Assembly (NCBI RefSeq): GCF_900156745.1
Contig: NZ_LT707065.1
Coordinates: 3,472,001 to 3,536,000, forward strand
DNA: 64,000 bases
Direction of reading: 5' to 3'
Source: Achromobacter sp. MFA1 R4
GTDB taxonomy: Bacteria; Pseudomonadota; Gammaproteobacteria; Burkholderiales; Burkholderiaceae_B
Positions within the stretch are counted from its first letter, which is position 1; each line of letters begins with the position of its first letter. Shown piece after piece: positions 10,354 through 18,874 of this stretch. Position numbers and translations under genes: made by a program. The notes beneath the pieces are model-generated. The model had not been told where the DNA came from. It searched no databases and saw nothing but the letters and a program-made list of their open reading frames with translations.

Positions 10354-11361
10354 ATGAAATACCCCTGTATGCAGGCGCGCCGCATGGCGCGCATGGCCGG
10401 CGCCGCCGGCCTGGCTATTGCGCTTGCCACCGCATCCTCCATCGCGCTGGCCGACGAATTCCCGAACAAACCCTTGCGTATGGTCGTGGGCTTTGCGCCC
10501 GGAGGCGGCGCGGACATCGTGGCCCGCCTGGTGGGCGCGAAGATGGCCGAAAACCTGGGGCAGCAGGTGGTCGTCGAGAACCGCGCCGGCGCCACGGGCA
10601 CGATCGCCGCCGACAACGTGGCGCGCTCGCCCGCCGACGGCTATTCGCTGTTTCTGGGGTCGCAGTCCACCATGGTGGTCGCGCCGTCCTTGTTTCCCAC
10701 GTTGCCCTTCACGCCCGAGAAGGACTTCACGCCGGTCTCGCAAGTGGTCACCATGCCGTTGATCCTGGTGGTCAATCCCGCCCTGATCGACGTCAAGAGC
10801 GTCGGCGAGCTCACCGACCACATCCGGAAGGCCGGCAACGGCGCGCTCAGCTATGCCTCCTCGGGCCAGGGCGGCCCGCAGCACATCGCCGGAGAGCTGT
10901 ATGCCCACATGGTGGGCACCAAGGTGACGCATGTGCCTTACAAGGGCGAATCGGCCGCGATTGCCGACGTGCTGGGCGGACATGTGCCCTACATGTTCGC
11001 GAACCTGCCGGTGGCGCTGCCGCACATCAGCTCGGGCAAGGTGCGCCCGCTGGCCATCACCAGCCTGAAACGCGACCCCAAGGCGCCCCAGATCCCCACG
11101 CTGGCCGAATCCGGCTTCAAGGACTTCGAGGTCTCGACCTGGTACGGCGTCTTCGCGCCGGCCAAGACGCCCAAGGCCGTGGTCGACAAGCTTTCCACCT
11201 CGATCCGGTCCGCGCTGGACCAGCGCGATATGCAGGCCAAGCTCAGCGAGCAGGGCTTCACGGTGGTGGGCAGCGATTCGGCCGCCTTCAGCCGTTTCGT
11301 GGGCGCCGAGCTGCCGCGCTGGTCGGTGCTGATCCGCGACATCGGCATCAAGCCCGAGTAG
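10354..11361 (+). CDS. Bug (TctC) family extracytoplasmic solute-binding protein
   Basis: A 335-residue periplasmic receptor. The start at 10354 has CGGAGA 6 bases upstream and exposes a signal peptide (MARMAGAAGLAIALATASSIALA, cut before DEF). The mature N-terminus FPNKPLRMVVGFAPGGGADIVAR is the Bug signature, with ENRAGATGTIAAD and GYSLFLG further on. Bug proteins bind carboxylates, amino acids or sugar acids and are greatly expanded in Bordetella and Achromobacter, mostly without their own TctAB membrane genes, as here. It lies 116 bases upstream of a GarD/UxaA-type dehydratase on the same strand, so a sugar-acid ligand is a reasonable inference. Confidence 0.9.
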   Translation: MKYPCMQARRMARMAGAAGLAIALATASSIALADEFPNKPLRMVVGFAPGGGADIVARLVGAKMAENLGQQVVVENRAGATGTIAADNVARSPADGYSLFLGSQSTMVVAPSLFPTLPFTPEKDFTPVSQVVTMPLILVVNPALIDVKSVGELTDHIRKAGNGALSYASSGQGGPQHIAGELYAHMVGTKVTHVPYKGESAAIADVLGGHVPYMFANLPVALPHISSGKVRPLAITSLKRDPKAPQIPTLAESGFKDFEVSTWYGVFAPAKTPKAVVDKLSTSIRSALDQRDMQAKLSEQGFTVVGSDSAAFSRFVGAELPRWSVLIRDIGIKPE

Positions 11362-11384
11362 GGCGGACCTGCCGGGCGTTCGGA

Positions 11385-11450
11385 GCCGGTCGCCCGCAGC
11401 CGGTCGCCCGACGCCGGTCGCCCGCAGCCGGTCGCCCGATGCCGGTCGCC
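11385..11450. repeat. 14-bp tandem repeat (about 4.7 copies)
   Basis: Unit GCCGGTCGCCCGnn repeats at 11385, 11399, 11413 and 11427, with a partial fifth copy from 11441. The last two bases of each unit vary (CA, AC, CA, AT). It lies between the Bug gene stop and the dehydratase start at 11478. Confidence 0.95.
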
Positions 11451-11477
11451 CCCCATTTTTCCTTCCCGAGACTATCT

Positions 11478-13025
11478 ATGATCGATTTCACCGAAAAGCG
11501 CGCCGCCGGTCCCGTCATCCGGCTGCACTCCGCGGACAACGTCGTGGTGGCGCGCGTGCCGCTGGGCATCGGCACGGCCGTGCCTGCCGAAGGCCTCGTC
11601 AGCCGCAGCCAGGTCCCGGCCGGGCACAAGATCGCGGCGCGCGACCTGCGCGCGGGCGAACCCATCCTCAAGTACAACGTGTGCATCGGCTTTGCCGCCA
11701 CGGACATACCGGCCGGCACCTACGTCCACTCGCACAACATGGACTTCCAGGAGTTCGACCGCGACTATGCGCACGCGCGCGATTACGTGCCGACCCGCAT
11801 CCTGCCCGAGTCCGAACAGGCGCAATTCCAGGGCATCGTGCGCGCCAACGGGCAGGTGGGCACGCGCAACTACATCGGCATCCTGGCCACCGTGAACTGT
11901 TCCGCCACGGTGGTGCATCGCATTGCCGCGGCGTTCACGCAGGAGGCGATGGCGGCCTATCCCAATGTGGATGGCGTGGTGGCGCTGAGCCATGGCATGG
12001 GATGCGGCATGGAAATGTCGGGCGAGCCGATGGACCTGCTCCGGCGCACGATGGGCGGCTATGCCTGTCATGCGAACTTTGCCGGGGTGCTGATCGTCGG
12101 GCTGGGCTGCGAGCGCAACCAGCTCGATGCGCTGCTCAAGGACCAGGGCCTGGAAGCGGGCGCGCGGCTGCGGACCTTCATCATGCAGGAGACCGGCGGC
12201 ACGCGTAAAACCATCGAAGCGGGCATCGATGCCGTGAAGGCCATGCTGCCGCAGGCGAACGACGTGCAGCGTGTGCCGGTGCCTGCGCGGCACCTGAAGA
12301 TCGGCCTGCAGTGCGGCGGGTCGGACGGGTTTTCGTCGATCACCGCGAATCCGGCGCTGGGCGCGGCCATGGACATCCTGGTGCGCCACGGCGGCACGGC
12401 CATATTGTCGGAGACCCCGGAAATCTATGGGGTAGAGCATACGCTGACCTCGCGCGCGCGCAGCCGCGAAGTGGGCGAGAAGCTGGTGCGGCGCATTCGC
12501 TGGTGGAAGGAAGAATACTCGCCCGGCCGCGACGTGCAGATCAATGGAAAGGTCAGTCCGGGCAATCAGATGGGTGGCCTGGCCAATATCTTCGAGAAAT
12601 CGCTGGGTTCCTCGATGAAGGGCGGCACGACGGGCTTGATGGAGGTGTATCGCTACGCAGAGCCCGTCCGGCAGCCGGGCATGGTGTTCATGGATACGCC
12701 GGGCTTTGACCCCGTGTCGGCGACGGGGCAGATCGCGGGCGGCGCGAACATGATCTGCTTTACCACCGGCCGCGGCTCGATGTTCGGCGCCAAGCCGGTG
12801 CCTTCGATCAAGCTCGCGACCAATACGCCGATGTTCGAGCGCCTGACCGAGGACATGGACGTCAATTGCGGCCAGATCCTGGACGGCACCGCCACGCTGC
12901 AAGAGGTGGCGCAGCGGATCTTCGAAGAGATCCTGCGCGTGGCCTCGGGCGCCCGCAGCAAGAGCGAATTGCTGGGGCTGGGGGACCACGAGTTCGTGCC
13001 CTGGAACATCGGCGTCGTGAGCTGA
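11478..13025 (+). CDS. UxaA/GarD-family sugar acid dehydratase
   Basis: A 515-residue protein of the altronate/galactarate dehydratase family (iron-dependent beta-elimination of water from hexarates or hexonates). It has the N-terminal SAF-like domain (about 1-95, with the AGHKIAARDL stretch) and the large catalytic domain starting near GYVRANGQVGTRNY-type sequence (here GIVRANGQVGTRNYIGI). Conserved glycine and cysteine motifs include HGMGCGM, GLGCERNQ and GLQCGGSDG; the cysteines probably bind the metal. The start at 11478 fits the family N-terminus. It follows a Bug receptor and converges on a DapA-family gene, suggesting a small sugar-acid catabolic unit. The precise substrate is not decided by sequence, so no symbol is given. 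Confidence 0.88.
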   Translation: MIDFTEKRAAGPVIRLHSADNVVVARVPLGIGTAVPAEGLVSRSQVPAGHKIAARDLRAGEPILKYNVCIGFAATDIPAGTYVHSHNMDFQEFDRDYAHARDYVPTRILPESEQAQFQGIVRANGQVGTRNYIGILATVNCSATVVHRIAAAFTQEAMAAYPNVDGVVALSHGMGCGMEMSGEPMDLLRRTMGGYACHANFAGVLIVGLGCERNQLDALLKDQGLEAGARLRTFIMQETGGTRKTIEAGIDAVKAMLPQANDVQRVPVPARHLKIGLQCGGSDGFSSITANPALGAAMDILVRHGGTAILSETPEIYGVEHTLTSRARSREVGEKLVRRIRWWKEEYSPGRDVQINGKVSPGNQMGGLANIFEKSLGSSMKGGTTGLMEVYRYAEPVRQPGMVFMDTPGFDPVSATGQIAGGANMICFTTGRGSMFGAKPVPSIKLATNTPMFERLTEDMDVNCGQILDGTATLQEVAQRIFEEILRVASGARSKSELLGLGDHEFVPWNIGVVS

Positions 13026-13034
13026 TCCGCATGG

Positions 13035-13062
13035 CGCGGACGGTCAGGCGGGACCGTCCGCG
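13035..13062. other. Perfect hairpin between convergent genes
   Basis: An 11-bp perfect stem CGCGGACGGTC (13035-13045) / GACCGTCCGCG (13052-13062) with a 6-base loop, just past the dehydratase stop. No T run follows, so it is either a weak terminator or an mRNA 3' end stabiliser. Confidence 0.7.
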
Positions 13063-13075
13063 TGTCGCGGGCAGG

Positions 13076-13117
13076 AGTCAGGCAGGAATCAGGCAGCGAT
13101 CAGGCAGCGATCAGGCG
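13076..13117. repeat. 11-bp tandem repeat covering a stop codon
   Basis: ATCAGGCAGCG occurs at 13088-13098 and 13099-13109, with a third partial copy from 13110 and a degenerate copy (AGTCAGGCAGGA) at 13076-13087. The TGA stop of the minus-strand DapA-family gene (13111-13113) lies inside the third copy. Confidence 0.93.
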
Positions 13118-14046
13118 TCGGCCAGCGCGGCCGCGCCGGGCATGTCAAAGCCGTTGGCCTGAAGCGCAGCCTTCAGGGCATCGTTCTGCGCCGCGTTCAG
13201 CTCGACCAGCGGCGCGCGCACCGTGGCCCACGCGGCGTCGCCCGATTTCCAGGCGATGGCGGCCTTCATGGCGGGAATCATGGGAAATTGCTGGAACACG
13301 TTGCGCGTGGCGTTCAGGCCCGCCTGGCGCTCGTCCGCATCCGCTTCCTGCCAGCGCTGCTGCAGCGCGACGATGGGGCCCGGATTGACGTTGCCGGTCG
13401 CCGTGATGCAGCCCACGCCGCCCGCGCGCAGCGTCTGCAGCAGGAATGCCTCGCTGCCCGCATAGACCTGGAAGCCGCGCGGCGCAAAGCGTTCGATCAT
13501 CGCCGCCGTATTGGCCCAATCGCCGCCGCTGTCCTTCACGCCCGCGACGATGCCGGGGTAGCGGTCCAGCAGGCGGTCGATGAGGTCCAGGCTGAGGGGC
13601 ACCTGGCTGACGGGCGGGATGTGGTACAGGTACATGCGCAGCGCGTCGTCGCCCACGCCCTCGATCAGTCCGGCGTAGTAGCGGAAAAGGCCTTCGTCGC
13701 TGACGCCTTTGTAGTAGAAGGGCGGCAGCACCAGCACGCCCATGCTGCCGCTGCGCACTGCATGCTGGGTGAGCGCAATGGCGTCGGGCAGCGCGCACGC
13801 GCCCGTGCCGGGCATCAGCGCCGACGGTTCCACGCCCGACTCGAGCAGCGCATCCAGCAGGGTGTGCTTTTCGGCCAGGGACAGCGAATTCGCCTCGGAA
13901 TTGGTCCCAAATATGGCCAGTCCGACGGACTGCTCGCGCAGCCAGCGGCAATGCTTCACGTAGCGGCCCAATGCCGGACGATGGCGCTCATCGAACGGCG
14001 TCAGCACCGGGGAAAAAACGCCGGGAATGCGGGCAGGGGTCGTCAT
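13111..14046 (-). CDS. DapA-family aldolase/dehydratase (dihydrodipicolinate synthase-like)
   Basis: A 311-residue TIM-barrel class I aldolase-type enzyme. The Schiff-base lysine is K171 in AGVKDSGG and the proton-relay tyrosine is Y141 in MYLYHIPP. The substrate loop reads GTNSEA (47-52) rather than GTTGE, which argues against true DapA and for a keto-acid lyase or dehydratase, such as 2-keto-3-deoxy sugar acid or KDG-type enzymes. I chose the ATG at 14046 because the sequence from MTTPARIPGVFSPVLTPF matches the family start; an upstream ATG would add 37 unlike residues. It is divergent from a LysR gene that probably controls it and converges on the GarD/UxaA-type gene. Confidence 0.88.
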   Translation of the reverse strand: MTTPARIPGVFSPVLTPFDERHRPALGRYVKHCRWLREQSVGLAIFGTNSEANSLSLAEKHTLLDALLESGVEPSALMPGTGACALPDAIALTQHAVRSGSMGVLVLPPFYYKGVSDEGLFRYYAGLIEGVGDDALRMYLYHIPPVSQVPLSLDLIDRLLDRYPGIVAGVKDSGGDWANTAAMIERFAPRGFQVYAGSEAFLLQTLRAGGVGCITATGNVNPGPIVALQQRWQEADADERQAGLNATRNVFQQFPMIPAMKAAIAWKSGDAAWATVRAPLVELNAAQNDALKAALQANGFDMPGAAALADA

Positions 14047-14158
14047 GTCTCTACTCGTTATCGGTTGGGGGGAAGAAACGCGCCGCGGCCGCGCGGCTGC
14101 GATCCCCGATTCTGGCATTGATCCGGCCCGCAAACATCTGCTGTTTAATGGGTTCAAT

Positions 14159-14175
14159 CCATAAAATTATTGTGG
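14159..14175. promoter_or_regulatory. Candidate LysR operator between the DapA-like gene and its divergent regulator
   Basis: CCATAA-N5-TTGTGG forms an imperfect dyad (5 of 6 positions match), AT-rich in the middle, in the 169-base divergent intergenic region. Position and shape fit a LysR-type binding site; this is inference only. Confidence 0.45.
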
Positions 14176-14215
14176 TTTGCCATAGGTCAAGCCACGCATC
14201 GACAAGGGGGAGACG

Positions 14216-15103
14216 GTGGATACGCGATATGTGCAGAGCTTTGTGTCGGTGGTCGAATGCGGTTCGCTGGCCGAGGCGGCGCGGCGGCTGGACCTGACGC
14301 CCGCCGCCATCGCGGCGCGCGTGCGCACGCTGGAGGAGGAATTGGGCGCCACGCTGGTCAAGCGCGTGGGGCGCAGCGTCAAGGCGACCGAAGCCGGCCT
14401 GAAAGTGCTGGAGCGTGCCCGCGGCGTCCTGCGCGAAGTGCGCGACCTGCGGGCCAGCGCCGCGGACGATGCGCCGCTGGGCGAACTGCGCCTCGGGGTC
14501 TCGGCCTCGGGGCTGACGGGCATCATGCCCATCGTGCTGGCCCGCCTGTACCGCCGGCTGCCCAAGCTGGCGGTCTTCATGGAGCCGGGCACCTCCAATC
14601 ACCTGTACCACCGGGTGATCAACGGGGACCTGGACGCGGCGTTCATCGTCAAGCCGCAATTCAACCTGTCCAAGGGCTACGCCTGGAAGCTGTTGACCGA
14701 GGAGCCGCTGGTGGTTCTTGCGCCGCCCGGCACGCCGGGAAACGACGCCCACGAACTGATGCGCACGCAACCCTTCATCCGCTACGACCGCAACGTCTGG
14801 GGCGGCCGCCTGGCCGACCAATACCTGCGGCAGCATGGCATCGCGCCGCGCGAGCGGCTGGAGGTCGATGGCCTCATGGGCATTGCCTGCATGGTTTCCG
14901 AGGGCCTGGGCGTGTCGCTGGTGCCGGACTGGGCGCCGGACTGGCTCGACAGCCGCCGCGTCAAGCGCGTGCTGCTGCCCGGGCGTGCGCCCCTGCGCCG
15001 GATGGGCATTCTGTGGGCCCGGCACATGCCGCATTCGGCGCTCGCGGAGGCCTTTGTGGAGGAGGCGGGCAGGGCCCTGCATCCGCTTGCGCGCCGCGCG
15101 TAG
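14216..15103 (+). CDS. LysR-family transcriptional regulator
   Basis: A 295-residue DNA-binding regulator. The winged helix-turn-helix is at about 1-60 (QSFVSVVECGSLAEAARRLDLTPAAI), followed by the linker helix and the effector-binding domain (GELRLGVSASGL from about 87). It starts at GTG 14216 with GGGGGAG 5 bases upstream. It is divergent from the DapA-family gene, the usual arrangement for a LysR protein controlling the adjacent catabolic gene. The likely effector is a metabolite of the sugar-acid pathway. Confidence 0.92.
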   Translation: MDTRYVQSFVSVVECGSLAEAARRLDLTPAAIAARVRTLEEELGATLVKRVGRSVKATEAGLKVLERARGVLREVRDLRASAADDAPLGELRLGVSASGLTGIMPIVLARLYRRLPKLAVFMEPGTSNHLYHRVINGDLDAAFIVKPQFNLSKGYAWKLLTEEPLVVLAPPGTPGNDAHELMRTQPFIRYDRNVWGGRLADQYLRQHGIAPRERLEVDGLMGIACMVSEGLGVSLVPDWAPDWLDSRRVKRVLLPGRAPLRRMGILWARHMPHSALAEAFVEEAGRALHPLARRA

Positions 15104-15168
15104 GGCGACGGGGCCTAAGCTCCCTTCCCGAGGGCGCGGCGCGGCCCCCGTGAATCCGTCCGCACCAT

Positions 15169-15214
15169 GAAAAACACCCCGCAATCCGGATTCGAATCCG
15201 GCGTGCGGGGTGTT
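15169..15214 (-). terminator. Terminator of rne
   Basis: Outer 11-bp stem AACACCCCGCA (15173-15183) / TGCGGGGTGTT (15204-15214) encloses a nested perfect 16-bp palindrome CCGGATTCGAATCCGG (15186-15201). Read on the minus strand it ends in a T run (15169-15174). It lies about 37 bases past the rne stop. Confidence 0.85.
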
Positions 15215-15250
15215 GCGCCTTGTCAGGCCAAGCCCTTGCGGGCTTGCCGT

Positions 15251-18200
15251 TTAGTGGCGGGTTTCGACCTGGACCAGCGGCTCGTTCGAGACGGGCGTCA
15301 CCGGCTTGCGCTCGCGGCCCAGGCGGACCGGCGCATACGAAGCGGCGATGCGCTGCTGGGTCTGCGCGTGGCGTTCCGGATCGGTTTCCACCCACTGCAG
15401 GCCGGCGGCATTGACCACGTCGTGCAGGGCCTGCGCCTTGGCGGCCGGGGCAGCGGCAGGCACCACGATGGGCTGCGCGCTGGCCGGGGCCGACGGTGCG
15501 GGCGCCGGGGCGGCGACCGGGGCTACCGCGGGAGCTGCCGCGGGGGGTGCTGCCGGTGCCGGGGCGGCTACGGGCGCTTCGACCACGGGTTCCACGGCGG
15601 GCGCTTCCACGGGTGCTTGCACCGGTTCAGCGGCAACGGAAACTTCGCTGGCGGGCGCCACGGCGATGGGCTGGGCGGCTTCACGCGGCGCCGTCTGCAC
15701 GGGCTGTGCGACGGGCTCGGCCTCGGGCTGCGTCACCGGCTCGGCAACGACCTGCGCGGACTCGGACTCGGGCTTGGCGGTTTCGACCTGGCCGGACGCG
15801 GCTTCCTGCACGGGAGCAGCTTCCTGCACCGGTGCGGGTTGCGCGGCGGCCTGCTCGGGCTGTGCGGCCGGAGCGGCTTGAACCTGCTGCGCGGGGGCGG
15901 CTACGGTCTGGGCGGCGGCCGGTTGCGCGGGCTCGGCAACGACGCCGTCCGCCTGCGGTTCGCCGGCTTCGTCCGTGCCGTCTTCCAGCAGCTCGTCGCT
16001 GCCGGCCACGCCTGCTTCTTCCTGGCTGCGGCGGCCACGGCGGCTGCGGCGGCGGCGGCGCTTGCGCTCGGGGTCGGCCGCGCCTTCGGCGCCTTCACCG
16101 GGCAGGCCATCGGCGGACTGCTCGAGGGCGTCGGCGTCCAGGTTGGCTTCGGCGGCGGGCTGCTGTTCAGATCGGGCGTCGGGCAGCGCGGTGGCGACCG
16201 TCTGGGCCAAAGCGGCGACCATGCTTTCCTGTTCGCTCATCGGCGCGTCGGCCTGGCCTTCCTCGCGGCGGTTGCGGCCACGGCCACGGCGGCGGTTGCG
16301 GCCGGCGCCGGTGTCTTCACCGTTGAGCTCGGGCGCCTGATCCGGACGGCTCGATGCCAGGGCGGCTTGCGTGGCGGACTGCGTGTCGCGCTCGCCGCGG
16401 GCTTCACCGCGACCTTGGCGCTCGCCGCGTTCGGCGTCGGAGCGGCGGTTGCCGCGCACGTGGTGACGTGCGCCTTCCGTGCCCTCGGCGCCTTCGCCGC
16501 GCGCTTCGCCGCGACGGTTGCGGTTGCGGTCGGAACCGTGGCGTTCGCCGCGGCGCTCCTGGCCGTCATGGCTGCCGCGGCCCTTGCCGCGGGTGGGGGC
16601 GGCACGCTTGGCGGTCTCTTCGGCGGGGGCGGGCGCGGGCTTGGCGGGTTCGGAACCGCCGGTCAGCCAGCCGACCAGACGCTTGAACAGGCCGCCCAGA
16701 CCGGCGCCCGTGGCGGGCGCGGCGGGGGCCGCGGCCGGTGCGGCGGGGGTGGAGACCGGAGCAGGCTGCGACGGCGTGATGCCCTTGACCAGGGCTTCCG
16801 GACGCGACTTGATTTCGCTTTCGCGCGGCTGCCAGGGGGCGTCGGTGGCCGGGGCTTCGACCAGTTCGAAGCTGGTCTTCACTTCTTCCAGGCGCGGATC
16901 GTCGTGGCGCAGGCGCTCGATGTGATGGTGCGGCGTTTCCAGATGCTTGTTGGGGATCAGCATCAGGTTGACCTTCAGGCGCGCTTCCATCTTGGTGATG
17001 TCGGCGCGCTTTTCGTTCAAGAGGTACGTGGCCACGTCGACGGGCACCTGGGCGTGGACCGCCGCGGTGTTTTCCTTCATGGCCTCTTCCTGCAGCAGGC
17101 GCAGCACGTGCAGGGCGCTGGACTCGGCATCGCGGATCACGCCGGTGCCGTTGCAGCGCGGGCAGGTGATGTGCGAGCCTTCGTTCAGGGCCGGACGCAG
17201 GCGCTGGCGCGACAGCTCCATCAGGCCGAAGCGCGAGATCTTGCCCATCTGGACGCGGGCGCGGTCGAAATGGAGGGCATCGCGCAGGCGCTGTTCGACG
17301 GCGCGCTGGTTCTTGCTGTCTTCCATGTCGATGAAGTCGATGACGATCAGGCCGCCCAGGTCGCGCAGGCGCAACTGGCGGGCCACTTCGTCGGCCGCTT
17401 CCGAGTTGGTGCGCAGCGCGGTTTCCTCGATGTCGGCGCCGCGGGTGGAGCGGGCCGAGTTGACGTCGACGGAAACCAGCGCTTCGGTATGGTCGATCAC
17501 GATGGCGCCGCCCGAGGGCAATTGCACCGTGCGCGAATAGGCCGTCTCGATCTGGTGTTCGATCTGGAAGCGCGAGAAGAGGGGGATGTCGTCACGGTAG
17601 CGTTTGACGCGCTGGACGTTGTCCGGCATCACCACGCTCATGAAGGCGGTGGCCTGGTCGGCGATCTCGTCCGTGTCGATCAGGATCTCGCCGATCTCGG
17701 GCGAGAAATAATCGCGGATGGCGCGGATGACGAGGCTGGATTCGAGGTAGATCAGGATGGGCGCGGCATTGTCGCGCGCGGCGCCGTCGATGGCGGTCCA
17801 GAGCTGCAACAGGTAGGACAGGTCCCACTGGAGTTCTTCGACGTTGCGGCCGATGCCTGCGGTGCGGGCGATGATGCTCATGCCCTGGGGCAGGTCGAGC
17901 TGTTCCATCGTGTCGCGCAGTTCCTGGCGGTCCTCGCCCTCGACGCGGCGCGAAACACCGCCGCCACGGGGGTTGTTGGGCATCAGGACCAGGTAGCGGC
18001 CAGCCAGCGAGATGAACGTGGTGAGGGCTGCGCCCTTGTTGCCGCGTTCTTCCTTTTCGACCTGGACGATCAGTTCCTGGCCTTCGCGCAGGGCGTCCTG
18101 GATGCGGGCGGTGCGCACATCCACGCCTTCCTTGAAGAAGCTGCGGGCAACTTCCTTGAAGGGCAGAAAGCCGTGGCGGTCCTCGCCGTAATTGACGAAG

Positions 18201-18367
18201 CAGGCTTCAAGGCCGGGTTCGATCCGGGTGATGACACCTTTGTAGATGTTGCCTTTGCGTTGTTCGCGGCCGGCAGTCTCGATGTCGAGGTCGATGAGTT
18301 TTTGCCCATCGACGATAGCGACGCGTAATTCTTCCTGATGCGTCGCATTGAACAGCATGCGCTTCAT
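15251..18367 (-). CDS. rne: Ribonuclease E
   Basis: A 1038-residue endoribonuclease that starts mRNA decay and processes rRNA and tRNA precursors; it acts at the inner membrane as the degradosome scaffold. The N-terminal half is intact: S1 domain at about 36-120, catalytic aspartates D301 (SVDVNSARS) and D344 (IDFIDM), and the zinc-link CPRC at 402-405 that joins dimers. From about residue 560 the chain becomes low complexity: an Arg/Gly/Glu-rich RNA-binding region (RGERHGSDRNRNRRGEARG-type) and then a long Ala/Pro/Gln/Val tail. Such tails evolve fast and usually hold partner-binding motifs. It is followed by a nested hairpin terminator and preceded by a long leader shared with divergent rluC. 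Confidence 0.97.
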   Translation of the reverse strand: MKRMLFNATHQEELRVAIVDGQKLIDLDIETAGREQRKGNIYKGVITRIEPGLEACFVNYGEDRHGFLPFKEVARSFFKEGVDVRTARIQDALREGQELIVQVEKEERGNKGAALTTFISLAGRYLVLMPNNPRGGGVSRRVEGEDRQELRDTMEQLDLPQGMSIIARTAGIGRNVEELQWDLSYLLQLWTAIDGAARDNAAPILIYLESSLVIRAIRDYFSPEIGEILIDTDEIADQATAFMSVVMPDNVQRVKRYRDDIPLFSRFQIEHQIETAYSRTVQLPSGGAIVIDHTEALVSVDVNSARSTRGADIEETALRTNSEAADEVARQLRLRDLGGLIVIDFIDMEDSKNQRAVEQRLRDALHFDRARVQMGKISRFGLMELSRQRLRPALNEGSHITCPRCNGTGVIRDAESSALHVLRLLQEEAMKENTAAVHAQVPVDVATYLLNEKRADITKMEARLKVNLMLIPNKHLETPHHHIERLRHDDPRLEEVKTSFELVEAPATDAPWQPRESEIKSRPEALVKGITPSQPAPVSTPAAPAAAPAAPATGAGLGGLFKRLVGWLTGGSEPAKPAPAPAEETAKRAAPTRGKGRGSHDGQERRGERHGSDRNRNRRGEARGEGAEGTEGARHHVRGNRRSDAERGERQGRGEARGERDTQSATQAALASSRPDQAPELNGEDTGAGRNRRRGRGRNRREEGQADAPMSEQESMVAALAQTVATALPDARSEQQPAAEANLDADALEQSADGLPGEGAEGAADPERKRRRRRSRRGRRSQEEAGVAGSDELLEDGTDEAGEPQADGVVAEPAQPAAAQTVAAPAQQVQAAPAAQPEQAAAQPAPVQEAAPVQEAASGQVETAKPESESAQVVAEPVTQPEAEPVAQPVQTAPREAAQPIAVAPASEVSVAAEPVQAPVEAPAVEPVVEAPVAAPAPAAPPAAAPAVAPVAAPAPAPSAPASAQPIVVPAAAPAAKAQALHDVVNAAGLQWVETDPERHAQTQQRIAASYAPVRLGRERKPVTPVSNEPLVQVETRH

Positions 18368-18874
18368 GAGAGGGTTTCTCCGTTGTCATGACGCGCCGAT
18401 ATCGGCGCGTGACCTCGGGCCACTCGGGCTGCGGCTGAAGCGGGCAAGAAGTTGCGGACCGTACCTGGGCGGCGCCCAGGCGTATCCGCCGCGGGTCAGG
18501 CGGGCACGTCGTGCCGTGGGGCACGGGGTTCTTTCAGCAGGAGGGTCAGCTTCACTGAATGTGGTTTGACGGAGTGTGCTGGGAACGGCAGCTGCGGTCG
18601 GATTGGTTGCCTACACGCAGCTGGTGCTTTAAATATGCGACGATTCTTGCAGTGCTTCAGAGCCGCTTGCGGCATGCAACGGACCTGCCGGGAAAGCGGG
18701 CAAGATGAATGCCACACCACTATCCCGCAGGGCTCGGTTGCGCCGGCGACCAAGAGACCCAGGGGTTGAATGAGCAGGCAGTACAATGGCGGCCCGCGCG
18801 CTCGACGGAGTTGCGTGTTGGTTGCATCTCTACGCCAGGCGGCTTGTTCAGCCCCTTAAGGCTGTCCCGATTAT
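18368..18874. promoter_or_regulatory. 507-base divergent leader between rne and rluC
   Basis: No conserved protein is seen in this stretch. It should contain the promoters of both genes and the rne 5' untranslated region, which in E. coli binds RNase E and mediates autoregulation. One GC-rich hairpin is visible (CCTGGGCG/GCGCCCAGG around 18465-18481) and an AT-rich patch lies near 18628-18645. I could not assign -35/-10 boxes with confidence. Confidence 0.55.

Noticed and set aside
14047..14157. N-terminal extension of the DapA-like protein from ATG 14157
   Set aside because: The extension covers the divergent promoter region and is not family-like; the start at 14046 gives the standard length.
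15186..15201. CCGGATTCGAATCCGG, which resembles a tRNA T-arm
   Set aside because: It is a 16-bp palindrome nested in the rne terminator; no acceptor, D or anticodon arm is present, so it is not a tRNA or an attachment site remnant.
15167..18328. A 1053-codon open frame on the + strand, antisense to rne
   Set aside because: It mirrors the rne gene almost end to end, as often happens opposite high-GC genes; its translation is Gly/Arg-rich with no domain, while rne on the other strand has intact catalytic motifs.
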